From NCBI RefSeq assembly GCF_001435995.1, contig NZ_AYYQ01000029.1:41364-105363 (forward strand): DNA of 64,000 nucleotides. The letters run 5' to 3'. The position numbers were made by a program, and so were the translations under genes. Positions 21,829 through 33,821 of this stretch are shown here, piece by piece (the stretch's first letter is position 1; every line of letters begins with the position of its first letter). The notes beneath the pieces were generated by a model. The model was not told where the DNA came from. It made no database searches and was given only the letters and a program-made list of their open reading frames with translations. This DNA comes from Apilactobacillus ozensis DSM 23829 = JCM 17196 (lineage in GTDB: Bacteria; Bacillota; Bacilli; Lactobacillales; Lactobacillaceae).

Positions 21829-22137
21829 ATGTTTATTAAGACCGGTGACAAAGTTCGCGTTATTAGTGGTAAAGATAAAGGTAAAGAAGGAACTGTTACC
21901 AAAACTATTGCCTCAAAAGACCGCGTAGTCGTTGAAGGTATTAACAAAGTTAAGAAACATCAAAAAGCTTCACAAGCTAATCCACAAGGTGGAATTCAAG
22001 AAGTTGAAGCTCCAATTCATGTTTCAAACGTTATGTTAATTGATCCATCAAACAATGAACCAACACGTGTTGGATTCAAAGTTGAAGATGGAAAGAAAGT
22101 TCGTATTTCCAAAAAGACAAACAAATCAATTGATTAA
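21829..22137 (+). CDS. rplX: 50S ribosomal protein L24
   Basis: L24 of 102 aa with an N-terminal KOW motif ([16 protein letters not shown]), an assembly initiator for the 50S subunit. Ribosome-binding site AAGGAGGTG. Ends 27 bp before the rplE start. Confidence 0.96.
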   Translation: MFIKTGDKVRVISGKDKGKEGTVTKTIASKDRVVVEGINKVKKHQKASQANPQGGIQEVEAPIHVSNVMLIDPSNNEPTRVGFKVEDGKKVRISKKTNKSID

Positions 22138-22164
22138 TACTTATTGAAAGGAGGATACCTTTTC

Positions 22165-22707
22165 ATGTCAAACCGTTTGCAAGACAAATACAAGAATGAA
22201 ATAAGCAAATCTTTAGTTGAAAAATTCAACTATTCATCAATTATGCAAGCTCCTAAGCTTGACAAAATTGTTTTAAACATGGGTGTTGGTGACGCTGTTA
22301 CCAATGCTAAAAACTTAGACGAAGCAGTTGCTGAATTAGCATTAATTTCTGGTCAAAAGCCTTTAATTACTAAAGCTAAAAAATCAATTGCTGGTTTTAG
22401 ATTACGTGAAGGTAACGCTATTGGAGCTAAAGTTACTCTTCGTGGAGAACGTATGTATGATTTCTTAGATAAATTAATTAATGTTTCATTACCTCGTGTT
22501 CGTGATTTCCATGGTGTAAACAATAGATCATTTGATGGTCGCGGTAACTACACTTTAGGTATTCGTGAACAATTAATTTTCCCAGAAATTAATTACGATA
22601 ACGTTAACCGTGTTCGTGGTTTAGACATCGTTATTGTTACAACTGCTAACACTGATGAAGAATCAAAAGAATTGTTAGGTCAATTCGGCATGCCATTCGC
22701 TAAATAA
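22165..22707 (+). CDS. rplE: 50S ribosomal protein L5
   Basis: L5 of 180 aa, which binds 5S rRNA in the central protuberance. ATG 22165 follows AAAGGAGGATACC and gives the family N-terminus [12 protein letters not shown]. An upstream in-frame ATG at 22144 overlaps the ribosome-binding site and is rejected. [11 protein letters not shown] and [11 protein letters not shown] are diagnostic. Confidence 0.95.
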   Translation: MSNRLQDKYKNEISKSLVEKFNYSSIMQAPKLDKIVLNMGVGDAVTNAKNLDEAVAELALISGQKPLITKAKKSIAGFRLREGNAIGAKVTLRGERMYDFLDKLINVSLPRVRDFHGVNNRSFDGRGNYTLGIREQLIFPEINYDNVNRVRGLDIVIVTTANTDEESKELLGQFGMPFAK

Positions 22708-22721
22708 GAGGAGGTTATACA

Positions 22722-22907
22722 ATGGCTAGAAAAGCATTAGTTGTAAAGAGTGAACGTCCAGCAAAGTTTTCTACTCAAAACTACACACGTTGTGAACGCT
22801 GTGGACGCCCTCATTCAGTTTACAAGAAGTTTCATTTGTGCCGACTCTGCTTAAGACAACTTGCTCATAAGGGACAAATTCCTGGTATGAAAAAGGCTAG
22901 TTGGTAA
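22722..22907 (+). CDS. rpsZ: 30S ribosomal protein S14 type Z
   Basis: Short zinc-binding S14 of 61 aa with two CxxC pairs (CERCGRP and CRLCLRQ). The C-terminal [13 protein letters not shown] is conserved. This C+ form is the housekeeping S14 in Firmicutes; the longer zinc-free paralog would be elsewhere if present. Confidence 0.95.
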   Translation: MARKALVVKSERPAKFSTQNYTRCERCGRPHSVYKKFHLCRLCLRQLAHKGQIPGMKKASW

Positions 22908-22939
22908 AATATATTTAAAAACAAGGGAGGTTTACGTTA

Positions 22940-23338
22940 ATGTCCATGACAGACCCAATTGCAGACTTTTTAACACGTATTCGTAACGCTAACATGGTTC
23001 GTCACGAATCTGTTGAAGTTCCTGCTTCAAAAATTAAGCGTAACATTGCTGAAATCTTGAAACGTGAAGGTTTCGTTCGCGATGTTGAATACATTGATGA
23101 TGACAAACAAGGCGTTATTCGTGTATTTCTTAAATATGGTAAAAACAATGAACAAGTTATTTCTGGATTAAAGAGAATCTCTAAACCAGGTTTACGTTCA
23201 TATGTTAAATCTGATTCAGTTCCTAAGGTTTTAAATGGTTTAGGAATTGCTATCATTTCAACTTCTGAAGGTGTTATCACTGATAAAGAAGCTCGTGCTA
23301 AAAAAATTGGTGGAGAAGTATTAGCATACATTTGGTAA
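22940..23338 (+). CDS. rpsH: 30S ribosomal protein S8
   Basis: S8 of 132 aa, a primary binder of the central 16S domain and, in E. coli, repressor of the spc operon. Begins [17 protein letters not shown] and ends in [16 protein letters not shown]. Ribosome-binding site GGGAGG. Confidence 0.97.
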   Translation: MSMTDPIADFLTRIRNANMVRHESVEVPASKIKRNIAEILKREGFVRDVEYIDDDKQGVIRVFLKYGKNNEQVISGLKRISKPGLRSYVKSDSVPKVLNGLGIAIISTSEGVITDKEARAKKIGGEVLAYIW

Positions 23339-23367
23339 TACTTTTTTAAAGAAATGGAGGTGTAATA

Positions 23368-23907
23368 ATGAGTCGTATCGGTTATAGAAAAGTTGTATTA
23401 CCTGAAGGCGTTGAAGTAAAAAGAGATGGTGATATGGTTACTGTTAAAGGTGCAAAGGGTACTTTAACCCGTGAATTTTCACCAATGATTAAAATGAACA
23501 TTAACGATAACATCGTAACTTTTGAACCTACTGGTAAGTACGACAACAAAGAACGTGCAATGCACGGTACTATGCGTGCTAACTTTAACAACATGGTTGA
23601 AGGTGTTACTAATGGTTTTAGTAAAACACTTAAATTAGTCGGTGTTGGTTATCGTGCACAAGCTAAGGGTAGTAACTTAACTCTAAATGTTGGTTACTCA
23701 AATCCAGTTGAAATCGCTATTAACGATGATTTAACGGTTGAAACTCCTAACAACACTACAATTAACATTAGCGGTATCAACAAACAATTTGTTGGTGATT
23801 TTGCTGCTAAAGTTCGTGCCGTTCGTTCACCAGAACCTTACAAAGGTAAAGGTATTCGTTACGAAAACGAAATTGTACGTCGTAAAGAAGGTAAAACTGG
23901 TAAATAA
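23368..23907 (+). CDS. rplF: 50S ribosomal protein L6
   Basis: L6 of 179 aa with the duplicated L6 fold, near the sarcin-ricin loop. [27 protein letters not shown] and the C-terminal [14 protein letters not shown] motif are present. Ribosome-binding site GGAGGTG. Confidence 0.97.
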   Translation: MSRIGYRKVVLPEGVEVKRDGDMVTVKGAKGTLTREFSPMIKMNINDNIVTFEPTGKYDNKERAMHGTMRANFNNMVEGVTNGFSKTLKLVGVGYRAQAKGSNLTLNVGYSNPVEIAINDDLTVETPNNTTINISGINKQFVGDFAAKVRAVRSPEPYKGKGIRYENEIVRRKEGKTGK

Positions 23908-23957
23908 TCTTTTTGATTATATTACTTTATTAATATTTGAATTTAGAGGTGACTATT

Positions 23958-24314
23958 TTGATTTCAAAACCAGACAAAAACAAAACACGTCAACGTCGTC
24001 ATTTACGTGTTCGTAACAAAATTTCTGGTACTGCTGAGTGCCCACGCTTAAATGTTTATCGTTCTAACAAAAACATCTACGCTCAAGTTATTGATGATGT
24101 AGAGGGTGTAACGCTTGCTAGTGCCTCTACTCTTGATAAAGAAGTTAGTGGTAGCAGCAAAACTGAACAAGCAAATGCTGTTGGTTCATTAGTTGCAAAG
24201 CGTGCTGCTGACAAGAAAATTAAAAATGTTGTTTTCGATCGTGGTGGATACTTATACCATGGACGTGTAAAAGCCCTAGCTGAAGGCGCACGTGAAAACG
24301 GATTAGAATTTTAA
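23958..24314 (+). CDS. rplR: 50S ribosomal protein L18
   Basis: L18 of 118 aa, which binds 5S rRNA together with L5. I chose TTG 23958 after AGAGGTG, giving [19 protein letters not shown], the expected N-terminus and length. A longer frame from 23937 has no support. Ends with [21 protein letters not shown]-type sequence. Confidence 0.94.
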   Translation: MISKPDKNKTRQRRHLRVRNKISGTAECPRLNVYRSNKNIYAQVIDDVEGVTLASASTLDKEVSGSSKTEQANAVGSLVAKRAADKKIKNVVFDRGGYLYHGRVKALAEGARENGLEF

Positions 24315-24336
24315 GAAAAGGAGGAATTAACCACAA

Positions 24337-24840
24337 ATGGCAGAATTTATTGATCCAAGTAAATTAGAACTTGAAGACACTGTTGTTTCAATCAACCGTA
24401 TCACTAAGGTTGTTAAAGGTGGTCGTCGTCTTAGATTTGCCGCTTTAGTAGTTGTTGGTGATAAAAATGGACATGTTGGATTCGGTACTGGAAAAGCTCA
24501 AGAAGTTCCTGAAGCTATTCGTAAAGCCGTTGAAGATGGTCATAAGAACTTAATCACTGTTCCAATTGTTGGTACAACTATTCCTCATGAAATTATCGGT
24601 ACTTACGGTGGTGGTAAGATCATGTTAAAACCAGCTGAAGAAGGTTCTGGAGTTGCAGCCGGTGGTGCTGTACGTTCAGTTATGGAATTAGCTGGTGTTG
24701 CTGATGTTACAAGTAAGCGTTTGGGTTCAGATACCCCAATTAATGCTATTCGTGCAACATTTGCAGGATTAAAATCATTAAAGAGTGCAGAAGAAGTTTC
24801 CGCTTTACGTGGTGTTTCTACTCAACACTTAGCAGAATAA
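24337..24840 (+). CDS. rpsE: 30S ribosomal protein S5
   Basis: S5 of 167 aa, at the mRNA entry and decoding accuracy site. The double-stranded RNA-binding part has [19 protein letters not shown]. The loop where spectinomycin-resistance changes occur (KVVKGG) is wild type in appearance. The [16 protein letters not shown] segment is conserved. Confidence 0.97.
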   Translation: MAEFIDPSKLELEDTVVSINRITKVVKGGRRLRFAALVVVGDKNGHVGFGTGKAQEVPEAIRKAVEDGHKNLITVPIVGTTIPHEIIGTYGGGKIMLKPAEEGSGVAAGGAVRSVMELAGVADVTSKRLGSDTPINAIRATFAGLKSLKSAEEVSALRGVSTQHLAE

Positions 24841-24854
24841 GGAGGGGTTAGAAG

Positions 24855-25037
24855 ATGGCTAAATTACACGTTACTTTAACTCATAGTGCTGCTCACCGAC
24901 TCCCCAAACAACGTAAGATTGTTAAAGCTCTTGGCTTAGGCCGTGTTAACAGTCAAGTTGAGTTACCAGACAATGAAGCTACTCGTGGAGCTTTGTTTAA
25001 AATTGCACACTTAGTTAAAGTTGAACAAGTTAAGTAA
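24855..25037 (+). CDS. rpmD: 50S ribosomal protein L30
   Basis: Bacterial-type short L30 of 60 aa. The order S5-L30-L15 identifies it together with [21 protein letters not shown], a lactobacillar variant of the usual IGR motif. Ribosome-binding site GGAGGGG. Confidence 0.94.
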   Translation: MAKLHVTLTHSAAHRLPKQRKIVKALGLGRVNSQVELPDNEATRGALFKIAHLVKVEQVK

Positions 25038-25060
25038 AATAACAAGGAGGTGCGCTTCTC

Positions 25061-25491
25061 ATGAAATTACATGAATTAAAATACGCTGAAGGTTCACGTA
25101 GTTCAAGACAACGATTAGGTCGAGGTCTTGGAAGTAAAGGTAAGACTTCTGGTCGTGGACAAAAAGGTCAAAAAGCTCGTAGCAAAACTCGTTTAGGTTT
25201 TGAAGGGGGCCAAATGCCTTTATACCGTAGAATTCCAAAACGTGGTTTTACTAACATTAGTCGTAAAGAATACGCTGTTGTTAATTTAACTACTTTAGAA
25301 CAATTCGATAACGGTACTGAAGTTACACCAGAATTATTAAAAGAATCTGGTATTGTTAAAAACACTAAGAGCGGTATCAAAGTTCTTGCAAATGGTAGTT
25401 TAAGCAAAAAGCTTACAGTTAAAGCAAGTAAATTTTCTGCTACTGCTAAGGCAGCAATTGAAGACGCTGGCGGTAAGATTGAGGTGATCTA

Positions 25492-25492
<1 letters not shown>
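25061..25492 (+). CDS. rplO: 50S ribosomal protein L15
   Basis: L15 of 143 aa, a late 50S assembly protein. The glycine/arginine-rich N-terminus ([19 protein letters not shown]) and [17 protein letters not shown] are diagnostic. Its stop overlaps the secY start codon (TAATG). Confidence 0.96.
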
Positions 25493-27487
<1,995 letters not shown>

Positions 27488-27642
27488 TAAGATACTTTGA
27501 TTATAATGTTTATTGTAGCTATATTATTTGTATGATAGACTTTTGTGTATAATGATTGTGTTCTAATAGAATCTTTTAATGTTTTGTTTACTGATATAAT
27601 TTATTTATTAAGTAAATTTACTATTTTCGAGGAGGAAATTCT

Positions 27643-27861
27643 TTGTCTAAAGATAATGTTATTGAAATTGAAGGTAAAGTTACTGAAACTTTACCTAATG
27701 CTATGTTTCGTGTTGAACTTGAAAACGGACATGAAATTTTAGCACATGTTTCCGGTAAAATACGTATGCACTATATTAGAATTTTACCTGGAGATCGCGT
27801 TACTGTTGAAATGTCACCATATGATTTAAGCAAGGGACGTATTACTTACAGATTTAAGTAG
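27643..27861 (+). CDS. infA: translation initiation factor IF-1
   Basis: OB-fold initiation factor of 72 aa. TTG start after [27 protein letters not shown] and the C-terminal [12 protein letters not shown] are diagnostic. The 155-bp gap upstream of it is AT-rich, with no hairpin or convincing promoter that I can support. Confidence 0.96.
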   Translation: MSKDNVIEIEGKVTETLPNAMFRVELENGHEILAHVSGKIRMHYIRILPGDRVTVEMSPYDLSKGRITYRFK

Positions 27862-27891
27862 TCGTCTTGCATAGTATAGGAGGTTTATAGT

Positions 27892-28008
27892 ATGAAAGTT
27901 CGTCCATCAGTAAAACCGATGTGTGAAAATTGTAAAGTTATTAAGAGAAAAGGCCGCGTTATGGTTATTTGCTCAAACCCTAAACATAAACAAAGACAAG
28001 GTAAATAA
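27892..28008 (+). CDS. rpmJ: 50S ribosomal protein L36
   Basis: The smallest ribosomal protein, 38 aa. ATG 27892 follows AGGAGG. It is the zinc-binding C+ form: [15 protein letters not shown], then a third Cys and a His in CSNPKH. Lies between infA and rpsM as in other Firmicutes. Confidence 0.95.
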   Translation: MKVRPSVKPMCENCKVIKRKGRVMVICSNPKHKQRQGK

Positions 28009-28038
28009 TTTACCTATAAAAACAGGAGGTGTATTCTA

Positions 28039-28401
28039 ATGGCTCGTATCGCCGGAATTGATTTACCACGTGAAAAACGTATCGTTATTGGTCTAACATA
28101 CATTTATGGTATTGGTCAAAGTACTTCTGCTGAAATCCTTGCTAAAGCTGGTGTTTCAGAAGATGTTCGTGTTCGTGACTTAACTCCAGATCAAGAAGAT
28201 AAAATCCGTGAAGTTGTAGATAACTACAAAATCGAAGGTGACTTACGTCGTGAAGTAAGTATGAATATCAAGAAGCTTCAAGAAATTGGTTCATACAGAG
28301 GTATTCGTCATCGTCGTGGATTACCAGTTAGAGGTCAACATACTAAAAACAATGCCCGTACTCGTAAGGGTAAAAAAACCACAATGGCTGGTAAAAAATA
28401 G
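28039..28401 (+). CDS. rpsM: 30S ribosomal protein S13
   Basis: S13 of 120 aa, at the top of the 30S head, contacting the P-site tRNA and L5. [24 protein letters not shown] is split by the family's helix-hairpin. [22 protein letters not shown] forms the basic tail. Ribosome-binding site GGAGGTG. Confidence 0.97.
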   Translation: MARIAGIDLPREKRIVIGLTYIYGIGQSTSAEILAKAGVSEDVRVRDLTPDQEDKIREVVDNYKIEGDLRREVSMNIKKLQEIGSYRGIRHRRGLPVRGQHTKNNARTRKGKKTTMAGKK

Positions 28402-28424
28402 TATATAAAGGAGGTTTGTAAACC

Positions 28425-28814
28425 ATGGTTCAAAAAAGAAACAGTCGTAAACGTAGAGTAAAGAAAAACATCGAAAATGGTGTTGCTCACATTCATTCTA
28501 CTTTTAATAATACTTTAGTTATGATTACTGATGTTCAAGGTAATGCAATTGCCTGGTCATCAGCTGGTGCTTTAGGTTTCCGTGGAAGTCGTAAATCAAC
28601 TCCTTTTGCTGCCCAAATGGCTGCAGAAGCTGCTGCTAAGACTTCAATGGAACACGGTATGAAATCCGTAGAAGTTTCAGTTAAAGGACCTGGTTCTGGT
28701 CGTGAATCTGCAATTCGTGCACTTCAAGCTACTGGTTTAGAAGTTGCTGCAATTCGTGATGTTACCCCAGTTCCTCATAACGGTTCTCGTCCTCCAAAGC
28801 GTCGTCGAGTTTAA
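28425..28814 (+). CDS. rpsK: 30S ribosomal protein S11
   Basis: S11 of 129 aa, in the platform of the 30S subunit next to the E site. [16 protein letters not shown] and the C-terminal [18 protein letters not shown] are diagnostic. Confidence 0.97.
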   Translation: MVQKRNSRKRRVKKNIENGVAHIHSTFNNTLVMITDVQGNAIAWSSAGALGFRGSRKSTPFAAQMAAEAAAKTSMEHGMKSVEVSVKGPGSGRESAIRALQATGLEVAAIRDVTPVPHNGSRPPKRRRV

Positions 28815-28886
28815 TTTCTTATTCATCTAGTTCAAGATGAAAATAATTTTTGACTCATAGCGTTTTGAAAGGGGTAAAGGATAAGA

Positions 28887-29837
28887 ATGATTGAATTTGA
28901 AAAACCTAATATTCATAAGATTGATGAAACTGATAATTATGGAGAAGTTGTCGTAGAACCATTAGAACGTGGTTATGGTACAACTCTTGGAAACTCGTTG
29001 CGAAGAATTTTACTTTCATCTTTACCTGGTGCCGCTGTTACTAGTATTCAAATTGATGATGTGCTACATGAATTCTCAACTGTTAAAGGTGTAGTAGAAG
29101 ATGTTGCTCAAATTATTTTGAATGTAAAGAAAATTTCTTTGAAACTTGATATCGCTGACGATGAAGAGAAATCAATGGAAATCAATGTAACTGGTCCTGC
29201 TCAGGTAACTGCTGGAGATATCCAAGCTGATGGTGACGTTACTGTTTTAAACCCTGATCTTAAGATTTGTACAGTTGCTGAAGGTGCAACATTCCATATG
29301 AGAATGACTGCTAACAAAGGCCGCGGATACGTTTCTGCTGATGAAAATAAGGCTCGTAATGATGGAATGCCAATCGGTGTCTTACCAGTTGATTCCATTT
29401 ATACCCCAATCGAACGTGTTAATTATCAAGTTGAAAATGCACGTGTTGGTCAAAGAGCTGATTTTGACAAATTAACATTGGATGTATGGACTGATGGTTC
29501 TATTACTCCTAGCGAAGCTGTTAGTTTAGCAGCTAAAATTTTGAGTGAACATTTATCTATGTTTGTTGATTTAACCGATGAAGCTAAAAATGCTGAAGTT
29601 ATGGTTGAAAAAGAAGAAACACATAAAGAAAAAATGCTTGAAATGACTATTGAAGAACTAGATTTATCTGTTCGTTCATACAATTGTTTGAAACGTGCTG
29701 GAATCAACACTGTTCAAGAATTGACTGACAAAAGTGAAATGGATATGATGAAGGTTCGTAACTTAGGACGTAAGTCTTTAGTTGAAGTAAGAGAAAAACT
29801 TGCTAACCTTGGATTATCATTTCGTAAAGAAGATTAG
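28887..29837 (+). CDS. rpoA: DNA-directed RNA polymerase subunit alpha
   Basis: Alpha subunit of 316 aa. The N-terminal domain includes the assembly signature [25 protein letters not shown]. The linker is followed by the C-terminal DNA/activator-binding domain ([19 protein letters not shown], then [11 protein letters not shown]). Ribosome-binding site AAAGGGG. Confidence 0.97.
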   Translation: MIEFEKPNIHKIDETDNYGEVVVEPLERGYGTTLGNSLRRILLSSLPGAAVTSIQIDDVLHEFSTVKGVVEDVAQIILNVKKISLKLDIADDEEKSMEINVTGPAQVTAGDIQADGDVTVLNPDLKICTVAEGATFHMRMTANKGRGYVSADENKARNDGMPIGVLPVDSIYTPIERVNYQVENARVGQRADFDKLTLDVWTDGSITPSEAVSLAAKILSEHLSMFVDLTDEAKNAEVMVEKEETHKEKMLEMTIEELDLSVRSYNCLKRAGINTVQELTDKSEMDMMKVRNLGRKSLVEVREKLANLGLSFRKED

Positions 29838-29858
29838 TATAAAGGAGGATATCCAATT

Positions 29859-30242
29859 ATGAGTTACCGTAAATTGCAACGTACTAGTGCACATCGTCGT
29901 TCACTATTAAGAAATTTGACTACTGACTTACTAGTTAATGGTCAAATTAAAACTACTGAAGCTCGTGCTAAAGAAGTACGCTCAACTGCAGATAAAATGA
30001 TTACCCTTGGTAAACGTGGTGATCTTCATGCTCGTCGTCAAGCAGCTGCATTTTTACAAAATGTTGTTGCTGATGCCAAAGAAGATGGTAATGGTGTTAA
30101 GGTTACAACTGCATTACAAAAGCTTTTTGATGAAATTGCACCAAAATATGCTGACCGTAATGGTGGTTACACTAGAATCTTAAAGACTATGCCTCGTCGT
30201 GGTGATGGAGCATCAATGGTTATATTACAATTAGTTGATTAA
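29859..30242 (+). CDS. rplQ: 50S ribosomal protein L17
   Basis: L17 of 127 aa, the last gene of the alpha operon. [20 protein letters not shown] and the terminal [17 protein letters not shown] are conserved. A structured non-coding segment with a T-tract follows before ecfA1. Confidence 0.97.
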   Translation: MSYRKLQRTSAHRRSLLRNLTTDLLVNGQIKTTEARAKEVRSTADKMITLGKRGDLHARRQAAAFLQNVVADAKEDGNGVKVTTALQKLFDEIAPKYADRNGGYTRILKTMPRRGDGASMVILQLVD

Positions 30243-30271
30243 TATTTACTTTTTTAATATCTTATCATAGG

Positions 30272-30379
30272 AATCACTAGGGTTTTATAGTATAAAGCGT
30301 TATGATGATGGATTTATTCCAAGTCTAGCTTGAATGGAGATTTTATCTTCGTACTATAAGGCCTTATAGTGATTTTTTT
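30272..30379 (+). ncRNA. structured segment with terminal T-tract between rplQ and ecfA1
   Basis: A long-range stem pairs AATCACTA (30272-30279) with TAGTGATT (30367-30374). A second tier pairs TTATAGTA (30285-30292) with TACTATAA (30352-30359). An apical hairpin ATTCCAAG/CTTGAAT lies near 30316-30335. The structure ends in a T-run (30373-30379), as in an intrinsic terminator or attenuator. Its 3' arm also contains a perfect palindrome at 30353-30370. It may simply be the alpha-operon terminator, but the large folded apex is unusual. I do not recognise it as a known riboswitch. Confidence 0.5.
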
Positions 30380-30419
30380 ATACATAAAATTATTAAATTA
30401 TTTTATAGGAGGTGTCTGC

Positions 30420-31262
30420 TTGAGTTCAAATAACATAATAGAAGTGAAAAATCTTAATTTTAAATACGAAAATTCTAAAGAAAATACAATTAATGATGTA
30501 AGTTTTAATATTAAGCGTGGCGAGTGGGTATCAGTTATAGGGCATAATGGTAGTGGGAAAAGTACTTTAATAAAACTTTTAGATGGATTACTTCCCATTG
30601 ATAGTGGTAGCATTACTATTAATGATAATTTAGTAAAAGAAAATAATTTAGATCAAATTAGGAAAAGCATAGGATTAGTGTTTCAAAATCCAGATAATCA
30701 ATTTGTTGGTGCTACTGTCGAAGATGATATTGCTTTTGGCTTAGAAAATAATCAATTTTCACGAAATGATATGAACGTTATTATTGATAAGGTTTTAAAA
30801 GTCGTTGATATGAGCAATTATCGCACCCATGAACCTAGTAAATTGTCTGGTGGACAAAAGCAAAGAATAGCATTAGCTGGAGTTTTAGCTTTAAGTCCCA
30901 AAATATTAATACTAGATGAAGCTACCAGTATGATAGACCCGCAGGGGAGAAATGAAATTCTTGATATAATCAATAATTTTAGAACTGATAACAATATGAC
31001 TGTTATATCCATAACGCATGATGTGGAAGAAATAAAGCTTTCTAGCCGAGTATTACTTTTAAAATCTGGAATGTTGATAGAAGATACTAATCCTTATGAA
31101 TTATTTAACAGTGTAGAAAATTTGGAAAAATATTCTTTAGAAATGCCGTTTTCTGCTCAACTATCTAGACATTTAATAAACAGTGGTTTGGATATTCCCA
31201 ATAGTTATATGGATGAAGAGGAATTAATTAAATGCATAAAGAAATTATATTTAAAAATGTAG
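30420..31262 (+). CDS. ecfA1: ECF transporter energising-module ATPase EcfA1
   Basis: One of the two ABC ATPases that power vitamin uptake by group II ECF transporters. It has 280 aa from TTG 30420 after AGGAGGTG. A longer frame from 30369 runs into the upstream hairpin and is rejected. Walker A GHNGSGKST, signature LSGGQKQR and Walker B ILILDEATSMID are intact. It overlaps ecfA2 by 31 bp. The ecfA1-ecfA2-ecfT order after rplQ is standard for Firmicutes. Confidence 0.95.
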   Translation: MSSNNIIEVKNLNFKYENSKENTINDVSFNIKRGEWVSVIGHNGSGKSTLIKLLDGLLPIDSGSITINDNLVKENNLDQIRKSIGLVFQNPDNQFVGATVEDDIAFGLENNQFSRNDMNVIIDKVLKVVDMSNYRTHEPSKLSGGQKQRIALAGVLALSPKILILDEATSMIDPQGRNEILDIINNFRTDNNMTVISITHDVEEIKLSSRVLLLKSGMLIEDTNPYELFNSVENLEKYSLEMPFSAQLSRHLINSGLDIPNSYMDEEELIKCIKKLYLKM

Positions 31263-32113
31263 ATTATTATTATCAGCAAAATACACCATATGAACATAAA
31301 GCTTTGAAAAATATTAATTTACACATTCCAATGGGCTCTTTTACTTCTATAGTTGGCAAGACTGGTAGCGGTAAATCAACTTTAGTGCAAATGCTTAATG
31401 CTTTAATAAAGCCAACTCATGGATCATTAATAATTGATGAATTTAAAATAACTTCAGAAACTACTAATAAAAATTTAAATCCACTTAGAAAAAAAGTAGG
31501 TTTAATTTTTCAATTTCCAGAAAAACAGTTATTTGCTGATTCTATAAAAGAAGATGTTGCTTTTGGACCGCGTAATTTTGGAGTTGAAGAATCTAAAATA
31601 AAGCAGATTGTTGAAAATAGTCTAAAATTAGTTCAGTTACCTTTAGACATAATGGAAAAGTCACCTTTTGAAATATCTGGTGGTCAAATGAGGAGAGTAG
31701 CCATTGCCGGAGTTTTAGCTACAAACCCTGAAATATTAGTTTTAGATGAACCTACAGTGGGACTAGATCCCAAAGGTCAAAAATTTATTATGAATTTGAT
31801 AAATAAACTTCATGTAGAGAAAAATATGACGATAATATTGGTTAGTCATCAAATGGACATCGTTGCTGAATATTCAGATAATGTTATCGTTATGCATGAT
31901 GGTAAAATGATTAAAAGTGATAAATCTAATGTGATATTTAATGATGAAAAACTTTTGAGCAGATATAATTTAGAATTACCATCATCAGTAAAGTTCTATA
32001 ATAAACTTGTTGAAAATAATATTCCTTTAGGCGAAGGGGTACCGCTAAATGTTGAAAGCCTAAGTAATCAAATTTTAAAATCGTTTTCTAAAGGGAGCAA
32101 GCGTAATGGATAA
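31232..32113 (+). CDS. ecfA2: ECF transporter energising-module ATPase EcfA2
   Basis: Second ABC ATPase of the ECF module, 293 aa. Walker A GKTGSGKST, signature ISGGQMRR, Walker B ILVLDEPTVGLD and the switch His (LVSHQMD). Forms a heterodimer with EcfA1 below EcfT. The gene overlaps ecfA1 at its start and ecfT by 8 bp at its end, which suggests tight translational coupling. Confidence 0.95.
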   Translation: MHKEIIFKNVDYYYQQNTPYEHKALKNINLHIPMGSFTSIVGKTGSGKSTLVQMLNALIKPTHGSLIIDEFKITSETTNKNLNPLRKKVGLIFQFPEKQLFADSIKEDVAFGPRNFGVEESKIKQIVENSLKLVQLPLDIMEKSPFEISGGQMRRVAIAGVLATNPEILVLDEPTVGLDPKGQKFIMNLINKLHVEKNMTIILVSHQMDIVAEYSDNVIVMHDGKMIKSDKSNVIFNDEKLLSRYNLELPSSVKFYNKLVENNIPLGEGVPLNVESLSNQILKSFSKGSKRNG

Positions 32114-32900
32114 TTTCATTTTTGGTCGATACATGCCTGGAAAATCTAAAATCCATAGTTTAAATCCAACTATAAAAATAATAATGAGCTTTTATTTTAT
32201 AGTTATTGTGTTCTTTGCAAACAATCTTATAACTTACGTATCTTTGTTTTTATTATGCTTAGTTGCATTAAGATTTTCTAAAATACCTTTAAAATTTTTT
32301 GTAAATGGAATTAAGCCGTTAATCATACTAATAATTATAACGGTATTGTTACAGCTAGTTTTTAGTACAGGTGGTCAAACTTATGCTTCATTTTGGATAT
32401 TTAAGATAACGTCTTTAGGATTATTGAGTGCGTTTTATATATTTATGCGTTTTATACTTATAATTACTATATCAACTTTATTGACTTTAACGACGAGCCC
32501 TCTAGCAATAGCTTATGGGATTGAAAAAATACTCTCACCATTAAAAAAAATTCATTTACCGGTAGAAACAATTTCTTTAATGATATCAATAGCACTAAGA
32601 TTTGTTCCTACATTAACTGATGAGGCTATGAATATAATGAATGCACAACGTTCCAGAGGCGTTGATTTTGGTAGTGGTAACATTATTAAAAGAATTAAAT
32701 CGTTGATTCCGTTGTTAGTACCACTATTTGTGAGTGCGTTCAAACATGCTGATGAATTGAGTATTGCTATGGAAGCAAGGGGATATTCACCGGAGATGAA
32801 AAGAAGTAAATTCAAGTCGTATCCTATAGAACATAATGACTATATTGGTATGATTGTAATTTTATTTATTAGTTTAATGGTAATATTTTTAAGAAATTAG
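32106..32900 (+). CDS. ecfT: ECF transporter transmembrane protein EcfT
   Basis: Membrane scaffold of 264 aa that links the ATPases to interchangeable S components. It has about six to eight hydrophobic segments. The two cytoplasmic coupling-helix motifs are present as QRSRGVDF and MEARGYSP; the first has Ser instead of Ala in the usual Ala-Arg-Gly. A candidate S component lies 1.9 kb downstream. Confidence 0.95.
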   Translation: MDNFIFGRYMPGKSKIHSLNPTIKIIMSFYFIVIVFFANNLITYVSLFLLCLVALRFSKIPLKFFVNGIKPLIILIIITVLLQLVFSTGGQTYASFWIFKITSLGLLSAFYIFMRFILIITISTLLTLTTSPLAIAYGIEKILSPLKKIHLPVETISLMISIALRFVPTLTDEAMNIMNAQRSRGVDFGSGNIIKRIKSLIPLLVPLFVSAFKHADELSIAMEARGYSPEMKRSKFKSYPIEHNDYIGMIVILFISLMVIFLRN

Positions 32901-32912
32901 GGAGACATTATT

Positions 32913-33695
32913 TTGAGATATAAGGTAACAATTGCTTATGATGGAACTAATTTTGCGGGATTTCAAAGGCAACCAAATCAAAGGACCGTTGAGGGAACTG
33001 TAACTAAAGCGGTTAATAAAATGGCTCATTCAGAAAGAATTGAAGTATTTGGTTCTGGTCGAACTGATTCAGGAGTGCATGCGCTAGGTCAAGTAGTTCA
33101 TTTTGATTTTCCCTTTGATTTAAAAGAAATAAATATGTTCAAAGCTTTAAATAGTTTGATGCCGTTAGATATTGAAATTATTAAAGTAGAAAAAGTTGCT
33201 GATGATTTCCACGCTAGGTATGATGTTTCTGGAAAAAAATATGTATATAAAGTTTACTTAGGCGAATTTATTAACCCATTTAAACGCTTTTATACGGCGC
33301 ATTGGCGTTTTCCGGTTAATTTGGATAGCATAAATGTAGCTTTACAGGATTTAATTGGCGAACATGATTTTACTAGTTTCGTAGCTTCTGGCTCTACTGC
33401 TAAAAGTAACATTAGAACTATTTATAATGCTACTTGTAAGTATGACAAAGTAGAAAATGAATTAGAATTTGAGTTTTACGGAAATGGATTTTTGTATAAT
33501 ATGGTTCGAATAATGGTTGGCGTTTTATTAGAAATTGGCTCAAAGTATCGTGATGAACATGATATTTTAAGACTATATAAGGTAAAAAATCGCGACCAGG
33601 CTCGTCGAACGGCAGCAGCCTGTGGACTATATTTAAAAAAGGTTTATTATAAAGGGGAGGATCCGGAGCATCCAACTAAATTACCATATCGTTAA
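32913..33695 (+). CDS. truA: tRNA pseudouridine(38-40) synthase TruA
   Basis: Modifies uridines 38-40 in the anticodon arm. 260 aa with a TTG start 12 bp after ecfT. N-terminal [20 protein letters not shown] and the catalytic-Asp motif [16 protein letters not shown]. The usual ecfT-truA-rplM order is kept. Confidence 0.96.
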   Translation: MRYKVTIAYDGTNFAGFQRQPNQRTVEGTVTKAVNKMAHSERIEVFGSGRTDSGVHALGQVVHFDFPFDLKEINMFKALNSLMPLDIEIIKVEKVADDFHARYDVSGKKYVYKVYLGEFINPFKRFYTAHWRFPVNLDSINVALQDLIGEHDFTSFVASGSTAKSNIRTIYNATCKYDKVENELEFEFYGNGFLYNMVRIMVGVLLEIGSKYRDEHDILRLYKVKNRDQARRTAAACGLYLKKVYYKGEDPEHPTKLPYR

Positions 33696-33708
33696 AGTCA
33701 TATTATGG

Positions 33709-33737
33709 TTGACTTTGTTGACATTTATTTGTATTAT
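33709..33737 (+). promoter_or_regulatory. promoter of rplM-rpsI
   Basis: TTGACT (33709-33714) and TATTAT (33732-33737) with a 17-bp spacer, just after the truA stop and upstream of the L13-type leader. Confidence 0.7.
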
Positions 33738-33744
33738 GGTAACT

Positions 33745-33812
33745 GGTATTGTTTGCCCCACAATAAGCCCCGGAAACTTATATTGGTGTCGAACAAACAC
33801 AGAAACATGGAG
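33745..33812 (+). ncRNA. L13-type ribosomal protein leader
   Basis: Short leader before rplM with nested helices. GTTTG (33751-33755) pairs with CAAAC (33794-33798), and CAATAAG (33761-33767) pairs with CTTATATTG (33777-33785) around a GC-rich loop. An L13 leader RNA is known before rplM in Bacilli. Position, size and nesting fit, but no covariance model was run. Confidence 0.6.
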
Positions 33813-33821
33813 GAATTTAAA

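Noticed and set aside
27488-27642. Promoter before infA with TATAAT at 27548-27553
   Set aside because: No acceptable -35 lies at the right distance and no TG extension is present; adk to infA may simply be cotranscribed.
33705-33821. N-terminal extension of L13 (frame open from 33705)
   Set aside because: This part is the promoter and leader. The GTG at 33822 has the ribosome-binding site, the correct N-terminus and the exact family length.
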